Shown: piece after piece, positions 1-8,873 of the stretch | How the letters are laid out: each line of letters opens with the position of its first letter | How positions within the stretch are numbered: the stretch's first letter is position 1 | DNA from: Candidatus Tepidiaquacellales bacterium OLB4/UTCHB1 | GTDB taxonomy: Bacteria; Bacteroidota; Ignavibacteria; Tepidaquicellales; Tepidaquicellaceae | NCBI GenBank assembly: GCA_002050165.1 | Contig: MWSW01000012.1 | Coordinates: 434,001-498,000 of the forward strand | Direction: 5' to 3' | Length of the DNA: 64,000 bases | Translations under genes and position numbers: made by a program | The notes under the pieces: model-generated | The model's database searches: none | Seen by the model: only the letters and a program-made list of their open reading frames with translations | What the model was told of the DNA's origin: nothing

Positions 1-771
1 GAATACATCAGTTTTACCGGTTCATTAGATACATTACCGTTCATCGGTAAACTCGGAATTACCAACTTCCTTAAATCACTGAACAACTGGTATTCAGTTT
101 ACCGATTTAGCTCGAATGTTAACGTGGAATACACGCTCTTCTCAAAAGATACAACAATAACAATTGACACACTTACACTTCCGATAAGATTTTCGTATAA
201 AGCTAAAAGACTAAATGATGAACAGGTAAACACTGTTGTCGGAGTTTACAATGCGAAGAAATTTTTGCTTTACAACACGATTTCATATTTGCTAATTATA
301 AACCCGTTACCGCCAATAGAAATACCGATAGTTAAGCAATATGACACAACCTGGTTTGCAGAGAACATTTGGTTAATCAAGCGCTCAGTACCAAGCACAA
401 TTGTGGATCTTAGTAAACTTGGTATTCCGGTATCATTTTTCATCCCGGGATATTTGCTCGAGGTAACCAACTCGAGTCAGGTAAAGACAATTTCAAATGA
501 AATTCCAGATGGGTTATGGTTACGGCAAAATTATCCGAACCCGTTCAATCCGGTTACTGTTATTAATTTTTCCGTACCGGAATCAGGCAATGTGAAACTT
601 ACACTTTACGACATGAATGGTAGGGAAATAGCGAAGTTAATAAACGGTGATTTCCGGATTGGTGAGTATAGTTATACTCTTGACGCGTCAGGATTAACCA
701 GCGGAGTTTACGTTTATAAACTTGAAACGAACGGATTTGCGCTCTCAAAGTATATGGTACTTTTAAAATAA
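1..771 (+). CDS. Secreted protein with type IX sorting domain, 5' truncated
   Basis: The frame is open from the first base of the window, so the gene begins upstream; the GTG at 124 is internal. About 256 residues are visible. The last 80 or so residues form a Por/type IX secretion C-terminal sorting domain: QNYPNPFNP, then a beta-rich stretch with LTLYDMNGREIAKL, and a final SGVYVYKLET...MVLLK. In this family the domain directs export across the outer membrane and is then removed or used for anchoring. The upstream part is beta-rich and I do not recognise a catalytic domain. A hairpin terminator follows at 795-829. Confidence 0.85.
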   Translation, partial: EYISFTGSLDTLPFIGKLGITNFLKSLNNWYSVYRFSSNVNVEYTLFSKDTTITIDTLTLPIRFSYKAKRLNDEQVNTVVGVYNAKKFLLYNTISYLLIINPLPPIEIPIVKQYDTTWFAENIWLIKRSVPSTIVDLSKLGIPVSFFIPGYLLEVTNSSQVKTISNEIPDGLWLRQNYPNPFNPVTVINFSVPESGNVKLTLYDMNGREIAKLINGDFRIGEYSYTLDASGLTSGVYVYKLETNGFALSKYMVLLK

Positions 772-794
772 AATTTGTCTGTAGTATAAAATAG

Positions 795-829
795 AAAATC
801 TCTTTCATCTTGCGGTGAAAGAGATTTTT
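795..829. terminator. Bidirectional intrinsic terminator
   Basis: A 13-bp perfect stem (795-807 with 816-828) is flanked by A-rich sequence on the left and a T-run on the right. It lies between the convergent ends of the sorted protein gene (+) and the barrel gene (-) and can serve both. Confidence 0.8.
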
Positions 830-850
830 CCGTTATACGATTAATTTACT

Positions 851-1570
851 TTACAGACCAAATCTTACACCAGTAAAGAATCCGTAATTAAGCGTGCTGA
901 TAGATTTTGCAATATCGGAGCTACCGAGATTATTTAAACCACCATATTGAAGTTTCGTCCCTAGAATTACGCTGGTAAACGGTGCGACAAGATAATCGGC
1001 GGTTAAAGTTCCGTTTAAACCCAGATCAAAGTTTTTATAACCAAGCCCGACTTTTTCATCCGTAGAAATTAAAAACCCAAGGTACGGACCACCGTTAAAG
1101 GTAACGCCTAACTTTTCGGTTATCATCCCACCGAAGTTGAAATTTAGCGGTATGTTGAGATACTGGTTACTTATATCAACAGTAGTATCAGTTGAACCGG
1201 CTAAAACCGGTGCATTTACTTTGAAATTTTTTCCGGCGAAATCAAGCCCGGATGAAAATTTAACTACATCAAATAAATCCAGATAAAAAATTGCCGCGCC
1301 GTTAAATCCTGCTTTTGAATCTGAAGACACATTGCTAACGCCGGGTTGTGATTTAATATCGGCATTGGTTATACCAACTCCCAACTGTAGGTCAATATAG
1401 AAATCAATTACTTTGCCTGCCTTCTGATCATGTTCGCGTTTAGCTAATGATAAATTTCTGTCAAGGTAATCCTGCTTATAATTTTTATTGCCCGTACCGT
1501 CACCTGCCATTAACGAACCACAAGTTAAAAAAAATATTATTACGAAATGTAATATTTTTGTTCTGTCCAT
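851..1570 (-). CDS. Outer-membrane beta-barrel protein (PorT-like)
   Basis: A 239-residue protein with an N-terminal signal peptide (hydrophobic residues about 6-22, ending near MAGDG). It is followed by alternating hydrophobic/polar strands with many aromatic and glycine residues and ends in GVRFGL, typical of small eight-stranded outer-membrane barrels of Bacteroidota. No enzymatic motif is seen. It lies 9 bases downstream of the ABC-F gene on the same strand, so the two are probably co-transcribed. Its role is unknown; the PorT-like label describes the fold only. Confidence 0.7.
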   Translation of the reverse strand: MDRTKILHFVIIFFLTCGSLMAGDGTGNKNYKQDYLDRNLSLAKREHDQKAGKVIDFYIDLQLGVGITNADIKSQPGVSNVSSDSKAGFNGAAIFYLDLFDVVKFSSGLDFAGKNFKVNAPVLAGSTDTTVDISNQYLNIPLNFNFGGMITEKLGVTFNGGPYLGFLISTDEKVGLGYKNFDLGLNGTLTADYLVAPFTSVILGTKLQYGGLNNLGSSDIAKSISTLNYGFFTGVRFGL

Positions 1571-1579
1571 TTTGATTAT

Positions 1580-3517
1580 TTAATTTATGTTTAAAATTTC
1601 TTCAAGTTCGGTTAATCTGATACTTGCCTGTTCCCATTTTACAAGCAACAAGTCAATTTCATTCGCAACCGAATCAAGTTCAATAGAATATTGCTTCATT
1701 AATTCCGGTTCTTTATAAATATCAGGTTCTGAAAGTAGCATTTCAAGTTCATTTTTTCTATGTTCAAAAGCTTCAAGTTTTTTCTCCAGTTCACCTATCT
1801 CTTTTTTAACAGGAAGGATTTTTCTTTTTGTCTCACGTTTCTCGTTGTATCCGTAAGTTACATTTTTCTTCAGTTTAACAGTTTGTGATTGCTCCTGCCG
1901 GATTGCTGAAATTGAAACGGACTCAATGTAGTCCGAACAATTCCCTATGAACACGCGTATATTTTTATTTTTCACTTCGATCACTTTATCTACTATTCCA
2001 TCAAGGAATTCCCTGTCATGTGAAACTATAATTATCGTACCTTCGTAATCCTGTAATGCTCTCATCAATACATCCTTTGACTTCATATCAAGGTGATTGG
2101 TAGGTTCATCGAGAATTAAGAAGTTTGAAGGTTCAATGAGCATCTTAGCTAAGGCGAGCCTTGACTTTTCTCCACCTGATAAAACTCTGACCGGTTTAAA
2201 AACATCATCACCACTGAACAAAAATCCGCCGAGAATACTTCGGAGATTCCTTCTTACTTCTCCTGTTGAGGCTTCATCCATAATCTCAAGCACCGATTTG
2301 GATTGATCAAGTTCATCCGCCTGATTCTGTGAATAATATTTTGTAACTACTAAATGGCCTGCCCTTAATTCACCTGTATTGAAAGGTTCAATGCCGGCGA
2401 TGATTCTCGCAAGTGTAGATTTTCCTGCCCCGTTATCACCGACAAATGCTATCTTCTCTCCCCTATTGATATTTATATTGATATCTTCCAAGACATAATT
2501 AATACCATCGTAAGACTTAGACATACCTGACATCCCAAATGTAACTTTGCCTGAGTGGGTTGCAGGTGGAAATGAAAAATTTATTCCCGCTTCCTCATCC
2601 TCAAGTTGAACTAATTCCAATCGCTCCAATAATTTTATCCTGCTCTGAACCGCCTTAGCTTTACTGCTTTTATATCTGAACCTTTCAATGAATCTGTTTT
2701 GCTGTTTGAGATATTTCTGTTGGTTTCTGTGCTGATTGATTGCGAGCTCCATTCTTTTTCGCTTCTCATTTATATAGAAGCTGAAATTTCCAGAATACCC
2801 GACAGCTTTACCCATTGAAAGCTCGAGAGTACGTGTTGCAATATTATCAATAAAGTTTCTATCGTGCGAGATAACAATAACAGAACCTTCGTAATCCTTA
2901 ACGTAATTTTCAAACCAAATGAGCGAATTAATATCGAGGTGATTAGTTGGTTCATCGAGCATCAGAACCGACGGATTTTTCAACAGGAGTTTTGCAATCG
3001 CAATTCTCATCTGCCAACCACCACTGAATTCGTCAGTTAATCGTCCAAAATCCTCTTCCTTAAAGCCAAGTCCCTTTAATATCCGTTCAATCTTTGCCTC
3101 AATTCTGTATCCGTCAATCAAACCAAATTTTTCCGTAAGCTCTCCCAACCTGTTCAGCAGTTCAATGTATTCCTCTGAATCGTGATCATGATTTTGAGAA
3201 AGTTCAACGTTAATTTCGTCAATTTCACTTTTAATCCTGTTAATATCTTCCGCAGCAGAATGAACCTCATCGAAAATTGTCCTCCCTTTAAATACTATTT
3301 CTTCCTGTGGCAGATAACCGATCGTCGAATGTTTTGAAAGCATTACCTCACCACTGTCCGGTTTTTGAATTCCTGTAATGACCTTCAAAAGAGATGATTT
3401 ACCCGTGCCGTTTGAACCAACGATGGAAAGGCGTTCTTTGCCGGATACCTTAAATGATAAATCTTTGAATAAAATTTTCTCACCGTAACGAAGCGACAAG
3501 TTATTAATAGATAGCAT
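1580..3517 (-). CDS. ABC-F family ATPase
   Basis: A 645-residue cytoplasmic protein with two ABC nucleotide-binding domains and no membrane segment. Walker A motifs are GSNGTGKSS (near residue 34) and GDNGAGKST; signature motifs are FSGGWQMR and LSGGEKSR; both Walker B regions read LDEPTNHLD. The region between the domains is the charged helical linker that contacts the ribosome in this family. The C-terminal 100 residues form a coiled coil as in Uup/YheS-type members. ABC-F proteins act on ribosomes (stalling relief, translation factor or antibiotic protection); the subtype cannot be fixed from sequence alone. Confidence 0.93.
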   Translation of the reverse strand: MLSINNLSLRYGEKILFKDLSFKVSGKERLSIVGSNGTGKSSLLKVITGIQKPDSGEVMLSKHSTIGYLPQEEIVFKGRTIFDEVHSAAEDINRIKSEIDEINVELSQNHDHDSEEYIELLNRLGELTEKFGLIDGYRIEAKIERILKGLGFKEEDFGRLTDEFSGGWQMRIAIAKLLLKNPSVLMLDEPTNHLDINSLIWFENYVKDYEGSVIVISHDRNFIDNIATRTLELSMGKAVGYSGNFSFYINEKRKRMELAINQHRNQQKYLKQQNRFIERFRYKSSKAKAVQSRIKLLERLELVQLEDEEAGINFSFPPATHSGKVTFGMSGMSKSYDGINYVLEDINININRGEKIAFVGDNGAGKSTLARIIAGIEPFNTGELRAGHLVVTKYYSQNQADELDQSKSVLEIMDEASTGEVRRNLRSILGGFLFSGDDVFKPVRVLSGGEKSRLALAKMLIEPSNFLILDEPTNHLDMKSKDVLMRALQDYEGTIIIVSHDREFLDGIVDKVIEVKNKNIRVFIGNCSDYIESVSISAIRQEQSQTVKLKKNVTYGYNEKRETKRKILPVKKEIGELEKKLEAFEHRKNELEMLLSEPDIYKEPELMKQYSIELDSVANEIDLLLVKWEQASIRLTELEEILNIN

Positions 3518-3576
3518 TTACAAATATACTTATTGAATACCTGATAGTAAGTTCAATTTATTGAATGCAAAAAAAA

Positions 3577-3600
3577 AGCGGGAACCATTATATTCCCGCT
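3577..3600 (-). terminator. Intrinsic terminator
   Basis: An 8-bp stem (3577-3584 with 3593-3600) lies next to a run of about ten A on the plus strand, which reads as a U-tract in the minus-strand transcript. It follows the S15-like hydrolase gene. Confidence 0.75.
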
Positions 3601-3632
3601 CTCAACCGGAAGAGTGCCGATTCTCTCCGCGG

Positions 3633-5681
3633 TTATTTTATTAGCAGCATTCGCCTAACCTGTGTAAAGCTACCGGCATCCAACCTGTAATAATATACCC
3701 CGGACGCGAAGTTCACTGCGTTCCAGACAAATTCGTATGAACCTTCCGATAAATTTCCGTTTTGAAGTGATGCTACTTCTTTACCGAGTTGATCGAAAAT
3801 TTTCAAAGTTACATGTCCTGCAAACTGCTCAGGTAGTGTAAATGAAATTGTAGTAGCCGGATTAAACGGATTCGGAAAATTTTGCCCCAGAACAGGCTGA
3901 TTTAATTCAGCAAGAGTTTCCTCTTCTGTTTCCGGTTCAGACATGGTTATGATTTGATCCGTTTGTTCAAACGGCAATTCAATGTAACTTTGGTACAAAT
4001 ACAATTTGTGATTTCCACCGTCCATTGATGGTAATACGTGTGGACAATTACCTAAAAATTTTCTGTCGTCAGCGTGTCTGTCAAGATTTGTTATTCTTAC
4101 CAGAATTTTACTTCCACTTTTGAAAATGTGTGCATGAGAATTTCCCTCAACTTCAACAGTCTTCATTGTATTCGGTGTGTAATCTCTGTCGGTATAATTG
4201 ATCCTGTTTACAAGATATTCTTCACCGGTTGAAGTCTTTTCAATTATGTGAAAATTAAACTGTGGGAGACTGGATTTTGAACTATAAGTTATCTTGACTT
4301 TTGGAGTACCGATCATCTTTTGGTCAATTGTTAACGGAGTTGTGGTTAAAAAATCACGTGAACTTACAAGAAACTTTTTGCTAAAGTCTTCACCAACAAA
4401 ATCATCATAAATTGCATCCCGTAGAGAATAATGGGGATTAATTTTATTTATTAAAACAACTTTTGCATCCCTGTTTCTGACTGTTCTTGAGGCCAGCCTC
4501 GATTTGGAGTAAAAATAAAGTTTAGTTGGGGTAACACCTTCCGGGGGCCAGACATCAGACGATCCATGTTCAAAACTCCACATGTTTCCATTTCTCGGTA
4601 AGGTTGTGTAGGCATAATTATACATCGGATAAGTTGTATATGTCCACTTCCACAAGTACTGATTGAAGAAATTGTTAAAGTAAGCCATGTGCCATTGATT
4701 CTCTGTATAGGAAGTATCGCCACCATGACCCATAACTGCTCCGAAGTAAAACGTTCGCGGAAAGGTTAGAAACGGAATTGAATTAATTCCCTGTTTGGTG
4801 TTAAAGAAATAATCCTGCCAGGAATTTTCAACCAACACAGGCGTTTGATTGTATTGAACAAGATTTTCAAAATCCCTGTCAATCGGCATCCAGTAGGCAA
4901 GGCTATCCCACTTATCATTTTTTTGTCCGGTTTCATAAATCCAATCCGACATTGCCTCTGTAAGCGGATTGTATCTTACCATATTATTGGGATACTCAAG
5001 CGACCATAACAATGTCATTTTAACACTGCCATTTTCAATCCAGCTACTTGCAAATTGAGGGGAAGTAAGTGCAGAAATTATTCCGCTGACTTTCATACCC
5101 ATCGAAGCTGCCATATACGGTAAAGTTCCACCTTGAGAACCACCCATAATAAGAATCTTGTTTGTATCAGATCCGGTCAAATCTTTTTCACTTTTGAAAT
5201 GATTGACAAGTTCTATTAAATCCTGTGCTTCTGTTCTGCTTATTAAATTTGACTGACCGCCGGAATTTCCTTGTCCCCTGACGCTGAATGTATAAACAAC
5301 ATAAAAGTACTGAGCCTGCGCAGACGCGAAATGCGCAAGCGTCTCCTTTCGATCGCCGTAGCCATGCACCATTATTACAATTGGGTAACCATCCGGAAGG
5401 AATATATTAGGTTCATCGAGATAAAATCTTGAACAATCTATTAATGCACCATCGCTCATCGCCACAGTGAAATCCTGCTGAATAACGTTCGCCGTCGGAT
5501 TATCAGCCTGCGGAATTGGGCTTGGGAGCATTCGGTATTTGAAATTATCGAAATACCGTTGTTGCATTATTGGTTTTCTCTTATCCTGTGAGAAGGTATC
5601 CGAAGCGCTTAGAATAAGCAATAAAGTAACAAGAGCGCATAAAATACCTGTCGGAGAAAGTCTCCAAAATTTTAAGTCCAT
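3633..5681 (-). CDS. Secreted S15/CocE-type alpha/beta hydrolase with type IX sorting domain
   Basis: The 682-residue protein has an N-terminal signal segment (residues about 9-31). The hydrolase core has the oxyanion region VMVHGYGDR (104-111), nucleophile elbow GGSQGG with Ser182, and likely acid and base Asp290 (SWQDYFF) and His319 (MGHGGD). The layout matches the X-Pro dipeptidyl-peptidase S15/CocE esterase group; a beta-rich domain follows, as in that group. Residues from about 598 form a type IX sorting domain (QNFPNPFNP to RRMLLIK). It is therefore probably a cell-surface or released peptidase/esterase. The substrate is unknown. Confidence 0.82.
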   Translation of the reverse strand: MDLKFWRLSPTGILCALVTLLLILSASDTFSQDKRKPIMQQRYFDNFKYRMLPSPIPQADNPTANVIQQDFTVAMSDGALIDCSRFYLDEPNIFLPDGYPIVIMVHGYGDRKETLAHFASAQAQYFYVVYTFSVRGQGNSGGQSNLISRTEAQDLIELVNHFKSEKDLTGSDTNKILIMGGSQGGTLPYMAASMGMKVSGIISALTSPQFASSWIENGSVKMTLLWSLEYPNNMVRYNPLTEAMSDWIYETGQKNDKWDSLAYWMPIDRDFENLVQYNQTPVLVENSWQDYFFNTKQGINSIPFLTFPRTFYFGAVMGHGGDTSYTENQWHMAYFNNFFNQYLWKWTYTTYPMYNYAYTTLPRNGNMWSFEHGSSDVWPPEGVTPTKLYFYSKSRLASRTVRNRDAKVVLINKINPHYSLRDAIYDDFVGEDFSKKFLVSSRDFLTTTPLTIDQKMIGTPKVKITYSSKSSLPQFNFHIIEKTSTGEEYLVNRINYTDRDYTPNTMKTVEVEGNSHAHIFKSGSKILVRITNLDRHADDRKFLGNCPHVLPSMDGGNHKLYLYQSYIELPFEQTDQIITMSEPETEEETLAELNQPVLGQNFPNPFNPATTISFTLPEQFAGHVTLKIFDQLGKEVASLQNGNLSEGSYEFVWNAVNFASGVYYYRLDAGSFTQVRRMLLIK

Positions 5682-5714
5682 ATAAATTTTTTGTTTAGCT
5701 TTTGATTAAAAATC

Positions 5715-7403
5715 TTAATAGTGTTCGGTCGAATCCCAGACAACCTTATCTTTAGTTTGTCTGAAGACCTTGAACGCTCTTAATGTTGCGAATAGGTTTA
5801 CCACATTGTCAATCAACATTCTCGGTATGCTGAAAATCGCATACCTCAGTCCATACCAGTTATATGTGAATGCGAACCTTTGAAATACCCTAATGCACAT
5901 GAAGAACAGAGTTCCAATCACTAAATAATTCAGAGGCGAATTTCTGGGAATAATCCTTGGTAATAACGGATTACCTAACGCTGCTGAAACAAAGTACACT
6001 ATGAAATAAATCAATACTATGTAGGCGAGAAATGTACCCACCATAGCAAGTGGCGCTTTCCTGTCCCTCAACAGAAAATATTTTGTTTTAAGCGAACCTT
6101 TCCATCCGTAGATTTTAGCACCCTGGAAAACGATTCCGGCAATCCAGCGTGATTTTTGCTTTACGGAACCCCAAAAAGTATTCGGGAAATATTCACCCGT
6201 TGCAATCCTTGAGTTTCCATGCCTTGAATCTGTTTTAAGATTCACAAAAGATGTTTTATAACCTAACTTGTAAAACCTTAGCCCAAGCTCATAATCCTCA
6301 GTTAAGTTAGAATCATTGAAAATCTGGAATTTTTTCTTGTTGCGAAGGTTGATCTCACTTCTGCGCGGAATCATTACAACCGGCCGTTCCCTGCCTGTAG
6401 TTTTATCGGTTCCCTTCTCTAATACAAAATCATCGTCTAATTTCGGATGTTCAGGTCTCGGCTGTTCAGTAGTCTGCGTTTGAAGTTCATCAATCTGTCC
6501 GGACGAAGGCGAAACCCTGTGCATGACTTCATCTTTGGACAGGTCTTCTTTTAATAAATTCTGCTCTTTAAGTTGTGAATAAAATGAATCAAATAATTTT
6601 TTATAAAGTTCGTCTGAATGTTTGGCTTCATCTGTATTAGTCTTCCCTGATTCCTTAACCTTGTCGTCAACACCTTTAAGTTTCTCGGAAATTGAATCGC
6701 CAATAATCGAGTCCGTAGAATCTACTCCGGTTTGTTTTAAATGCTGGAGGTTCTCACTGAGATTTTTCAATGTGGAATCAATTTCATTTAACTTTTCATC
6801 CAATTCCCTTCCGGATGCGGGCAAGTTCTGCGAATCGTGCTGATCTTTGGATGAATCGGAATCCTTATATAAATTCTGAACCCGCTTCTCAATTTCAGAA
6901 ATCATCCCCTCAATATCTGAGTCCTCAAGTTCTCCCGAATGTTCTGTAAGAGTATCATCAGAAATATTCGTTATATCTATATCCGGTATAATTTTCTTCA
7001 TCGCAATCTCGTTGCACAACATCGAAAAAAGTTTGTAAAACAGACCGGTATTTTCAAGGAACTCCCGATAATCATCGAGCATCTGATCTTCAGGTAATAC
7101 ATCTCCGTATTTTAAATCAAGGAAACTTTGGTAACTCATTCTGTCGCTGACTTCATCCTTGAAGTTTACATTGAACATTTCCGCAAACTCCCTTAACACG
7201 GTAGATCTTACTAACAACCCGAAGTCAATTCCTCTGTAAGACACGAATTCGCCTGATTGGGACTTTAATATATTATAAACAGGTTCCCACTCCAACTCCC
7301 TTGTCAGCTTATCAAGTACTACCTTATCCTGCCTGAGGACATTGCTGACTTTTGTGATGTTGTCCCTTACTACTTCTGTATCTGTAAGATTTATGTTAAT
7401 CAT
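5715..7403 (-). CDS. C-terminal half of an NfrB-like family 2 glycosyltransferase, fused to an IS5 transposase-like N-terminal domain
   Basis: In the 562-residue protein, residues about 355-562 are the second half of a processive GT2 synthase: the acceptor-site acid in NLTEDYELGLRF (Glu369-Asp370), QKSRW (416-420) matching Q-x-x-R-W, then several membrane helices (about 450-470, 490-510 and a C-terminal segment). The first catalytic half, with the nucleotide-binding region and DxD-like motif, is absent and is encoded by the gene 12 bases upstream. Residues about 58-140 resemble the N-terminal domain of IS5/IS1182 transposases (SDRMSYQSFLDL, then a PEDQMLDDYREFLE stretch). Residues 145-320 are low-complexity and coiled coil. 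No DDE catalytic core is present. See findings. Confidence 0.75.
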   Translation of the reverse strand: MININLTDTEVVRDNITKVSNVLRQDKVVLDKLTRELEWEPVYNILKSQSGEFVSYRGIDFGLLVRSTVLREFAEMFNVNFKDEVSDRMSYQSFLDLKYGDVLPEDQMLDDYREFLENTGLFYKLFSMLCNEIAMKKIIPDIDITNISDDTLTEHSGELEDSDIEGMISEIEKRVQNLYKDSDSSKDQHDSQNLPASGRELDEKLNEIDSTLKNLSENLQHLKQTGVDSTDSIIGDSISEKLKGVDDKVKESGKTNTDEAKHSDELYKKLFDSFYSQLKEQNLLKEDLSKDEVMHRVSPSSGQIDELQTQTTEQPRPEHPKLDDDFVLEKGTDKTTGRERPVVMIPRRSEINLRNKKKFQIFNDSNLTEDYELGLRFYKLGYKTSFVNLKTDSRHGNSRIATGEYFPNTFWGSVKQKSRWIAGIVFQGAKIYGWKGSLKTKYFLLRDRKAPLAMVGTFLAYIVLIYFIVYFVSAALGNPLLPRIIPRNSPLNYLVIGTLFFMCIRVFQRFAFTYNWYGLRYAIFSIPRMLIDNVVNLFATLRAFKVFRQTKDKVVWDSTEHY

Positions 7404-7415
7404 TTTCGTATAAAC

Positions 7416-8861
7416 TTATCTTAGTTGTTCTCTTAATTTTGATGCAGAACTCAAAGCATCTTCGTAACTGTAATAATCACCCATGATAATTTTGTGCCAA
7501 ACTTTTCCGTCAATCTCAGTATCGGTGATTTTTAATGTTACATTACCGTTTAAAATTGTTTTTATCTTGTTTTGCCTCTCCTGCGCCAAACTTAGGGACT
7601 CCCAGGCTGATTCCTGAATTCTGTATTTCTGATTGGACAACTCTTCAAATACGACATTATATTCTCGGTTAGATAATGTATTCACTATATACGGTTCAAC
7701 CGGGACTTCAGGAGCTTTGTTATAACCCCTCTCAAGATTAGTTCTGATTGCAGGATATTTTTTCATGAAATACTCTTTATTTCTCATTATACCGGAACCT
7801 GCGGGAGTTACATTCTCGATTTCATCACTCCCGTTCGCACCATTATCTTCATCATTACCGGTTATTGAAAATACGTCATTACTTGCGTACAGACCAAATG
7901 CAAGTCCGAGAATTATTATTAATGTCCCAAGTATTGAATATTTCCGAAGCTCTGACTTAGGTTTTTGGTCATCAATTCGCTTTTGTTCATCATCCCAGCC
8001 GGGTATTGGAATATCTTCGTACTCAGGGTACAGATCGTTCGGTTTTTCAACATCCGGTGCGAAATGCTCTTGATCAGATTCTACATAAGATGTTCTGTCT
8101 TGCCTTTCAACAACACCCGTTCGCCTTTTCTCCATCTCAATTGATTGCGCTTCAAGGTAATGAAACGCTTTCCTGCTAAATGCCATGCCTGTTCCCGAAA
8201 ACGGGATGTATGATCCAATGGACTGTCGCACGATCATATCTTTAGTGTGAAGTTCAGCGAACGAATCACAGTAAGTTCTGTGAATCATTTTACCGAGCCG
8301 GCTTTTAATTGGAATAACCGGAATTTGAACTGCATAATTGCCCTTATACATTATAAGGTAGTTGAACAATTTCAGCGACAACGGATGGATAAAGTCTTCG
8401 GAATCGTGAATAAGTATGATATCAAATTCACCGAAGTGTTTCTCATATTCCTTAACACAGGTGAATGCGTTATTGAGGTTATCCGCTTTCGTAGTCGGAC
8501 CGTCGTTGGGGTTCAGACAAAGTATGACCCTGTGATCTTTTCTTGCGATTTCCCGCACAACTTTTACCGTAGGAAGATCGTTGGGATAAACTGCGAGAAA
8601 GAACCTGTAGTTTGAGTATCGCATTTTTTTCAAAGCGATTGTAAGAGTGCGCCCGATAACCTTATCTTCTTTCCATGCGCCAATCATTATTGCTATTGGC
8701 TTTTCGGCTTTCGAATTCATCTCAGAAAAACTCGGAAGGTTCTTTTTGTATTTTCTCCTGTTGAACCAGTAGAGAATATCAATAAACAAATCGTCGAGTC
8801 CGCTGATGATGATCAGAATTGCAGTAATCCAGAGCAGTATGTGAAAAAATTCGTAGATCAT
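7416..8861 (-). CDS. N-terminal half of an NfrB-like family 2 glycosyltransferase, fused to a SPOR domain
   Basis: In the 481-residue protein, residues 5-33 are membrane segments. Residues about 53-231 are the first half of a GT2 domain: IGAWKEDKVIG, KADNLN (125-130), the DxD-like HDSED (152-156) and SGTGMAFSR (222-230). The expected next elements (TED, QxxRW) are missing here and appear in the next gene. After residue 231 come an acidic linker, a transmembrane helix (about 309-325) and a C-terminal SPOR-like domain (about 410-481, YRIQESAWESLSLAQ to EDALSSASKLREQ). SPOR domains bind septal or denuded peptidoglycan in the periplasm. It lies 12 bases from each neighbour in an nfrA-like operon. 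Confidence 0.75.
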   Translation of the reverse strand: MIYEFFHILLWITAILIIISGLDDLFIDILYWFNRRKYKKNLPSFSEMNSKAEKPIAIMIGAWKEDKVIGRTLTIALKKMRYSNYRFFLAVYPNDLPTVKVVREIARKDHRVILCLNPNDGPTTKADNLNNAFTCVKEYEKHFGEFDIILIHDSEDFIHPLSLKLFNYLIMYKGNYAVQIPVIPIKSRLGKMIHRTYCDSFAELHTKDMIVRQSIGSYIPFSGTGMAFSRKAFHYLEAQSIEMEKRRTGVVERQDRTSYVESDQEHFAPDVEKPNDLYPEYEDIPIPGWDDEQKRIDDQKPKSELRKYSILGTLIIILGLAFGLYASNDVFSITGNDEDNGANGSDEIENVTPAGSGIMRNKEYFMKKYPAIRTNLERGYNKAPEVPVEPYIVNTLSNREYNVVFEELSNQKYRIQESAWESLSLAQERQNKIKTILNGNVTLKITDTEIDGKVWHKIIMGDYYSYEDALSSASKLREQLR

Positions 8862-8873
8862 AATTTTTTTCCT

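Noticed and set aside
6350-8168. A mobile element inserted in the glycosyltransferase gene
   Set aside because: Only a transposase-like N-terminal domain is visible, with no DDE core; both gene halves are in frame and no flanking inverted repeats were recognised by eye. Domain capture is favoured over a resident insertion sequence.
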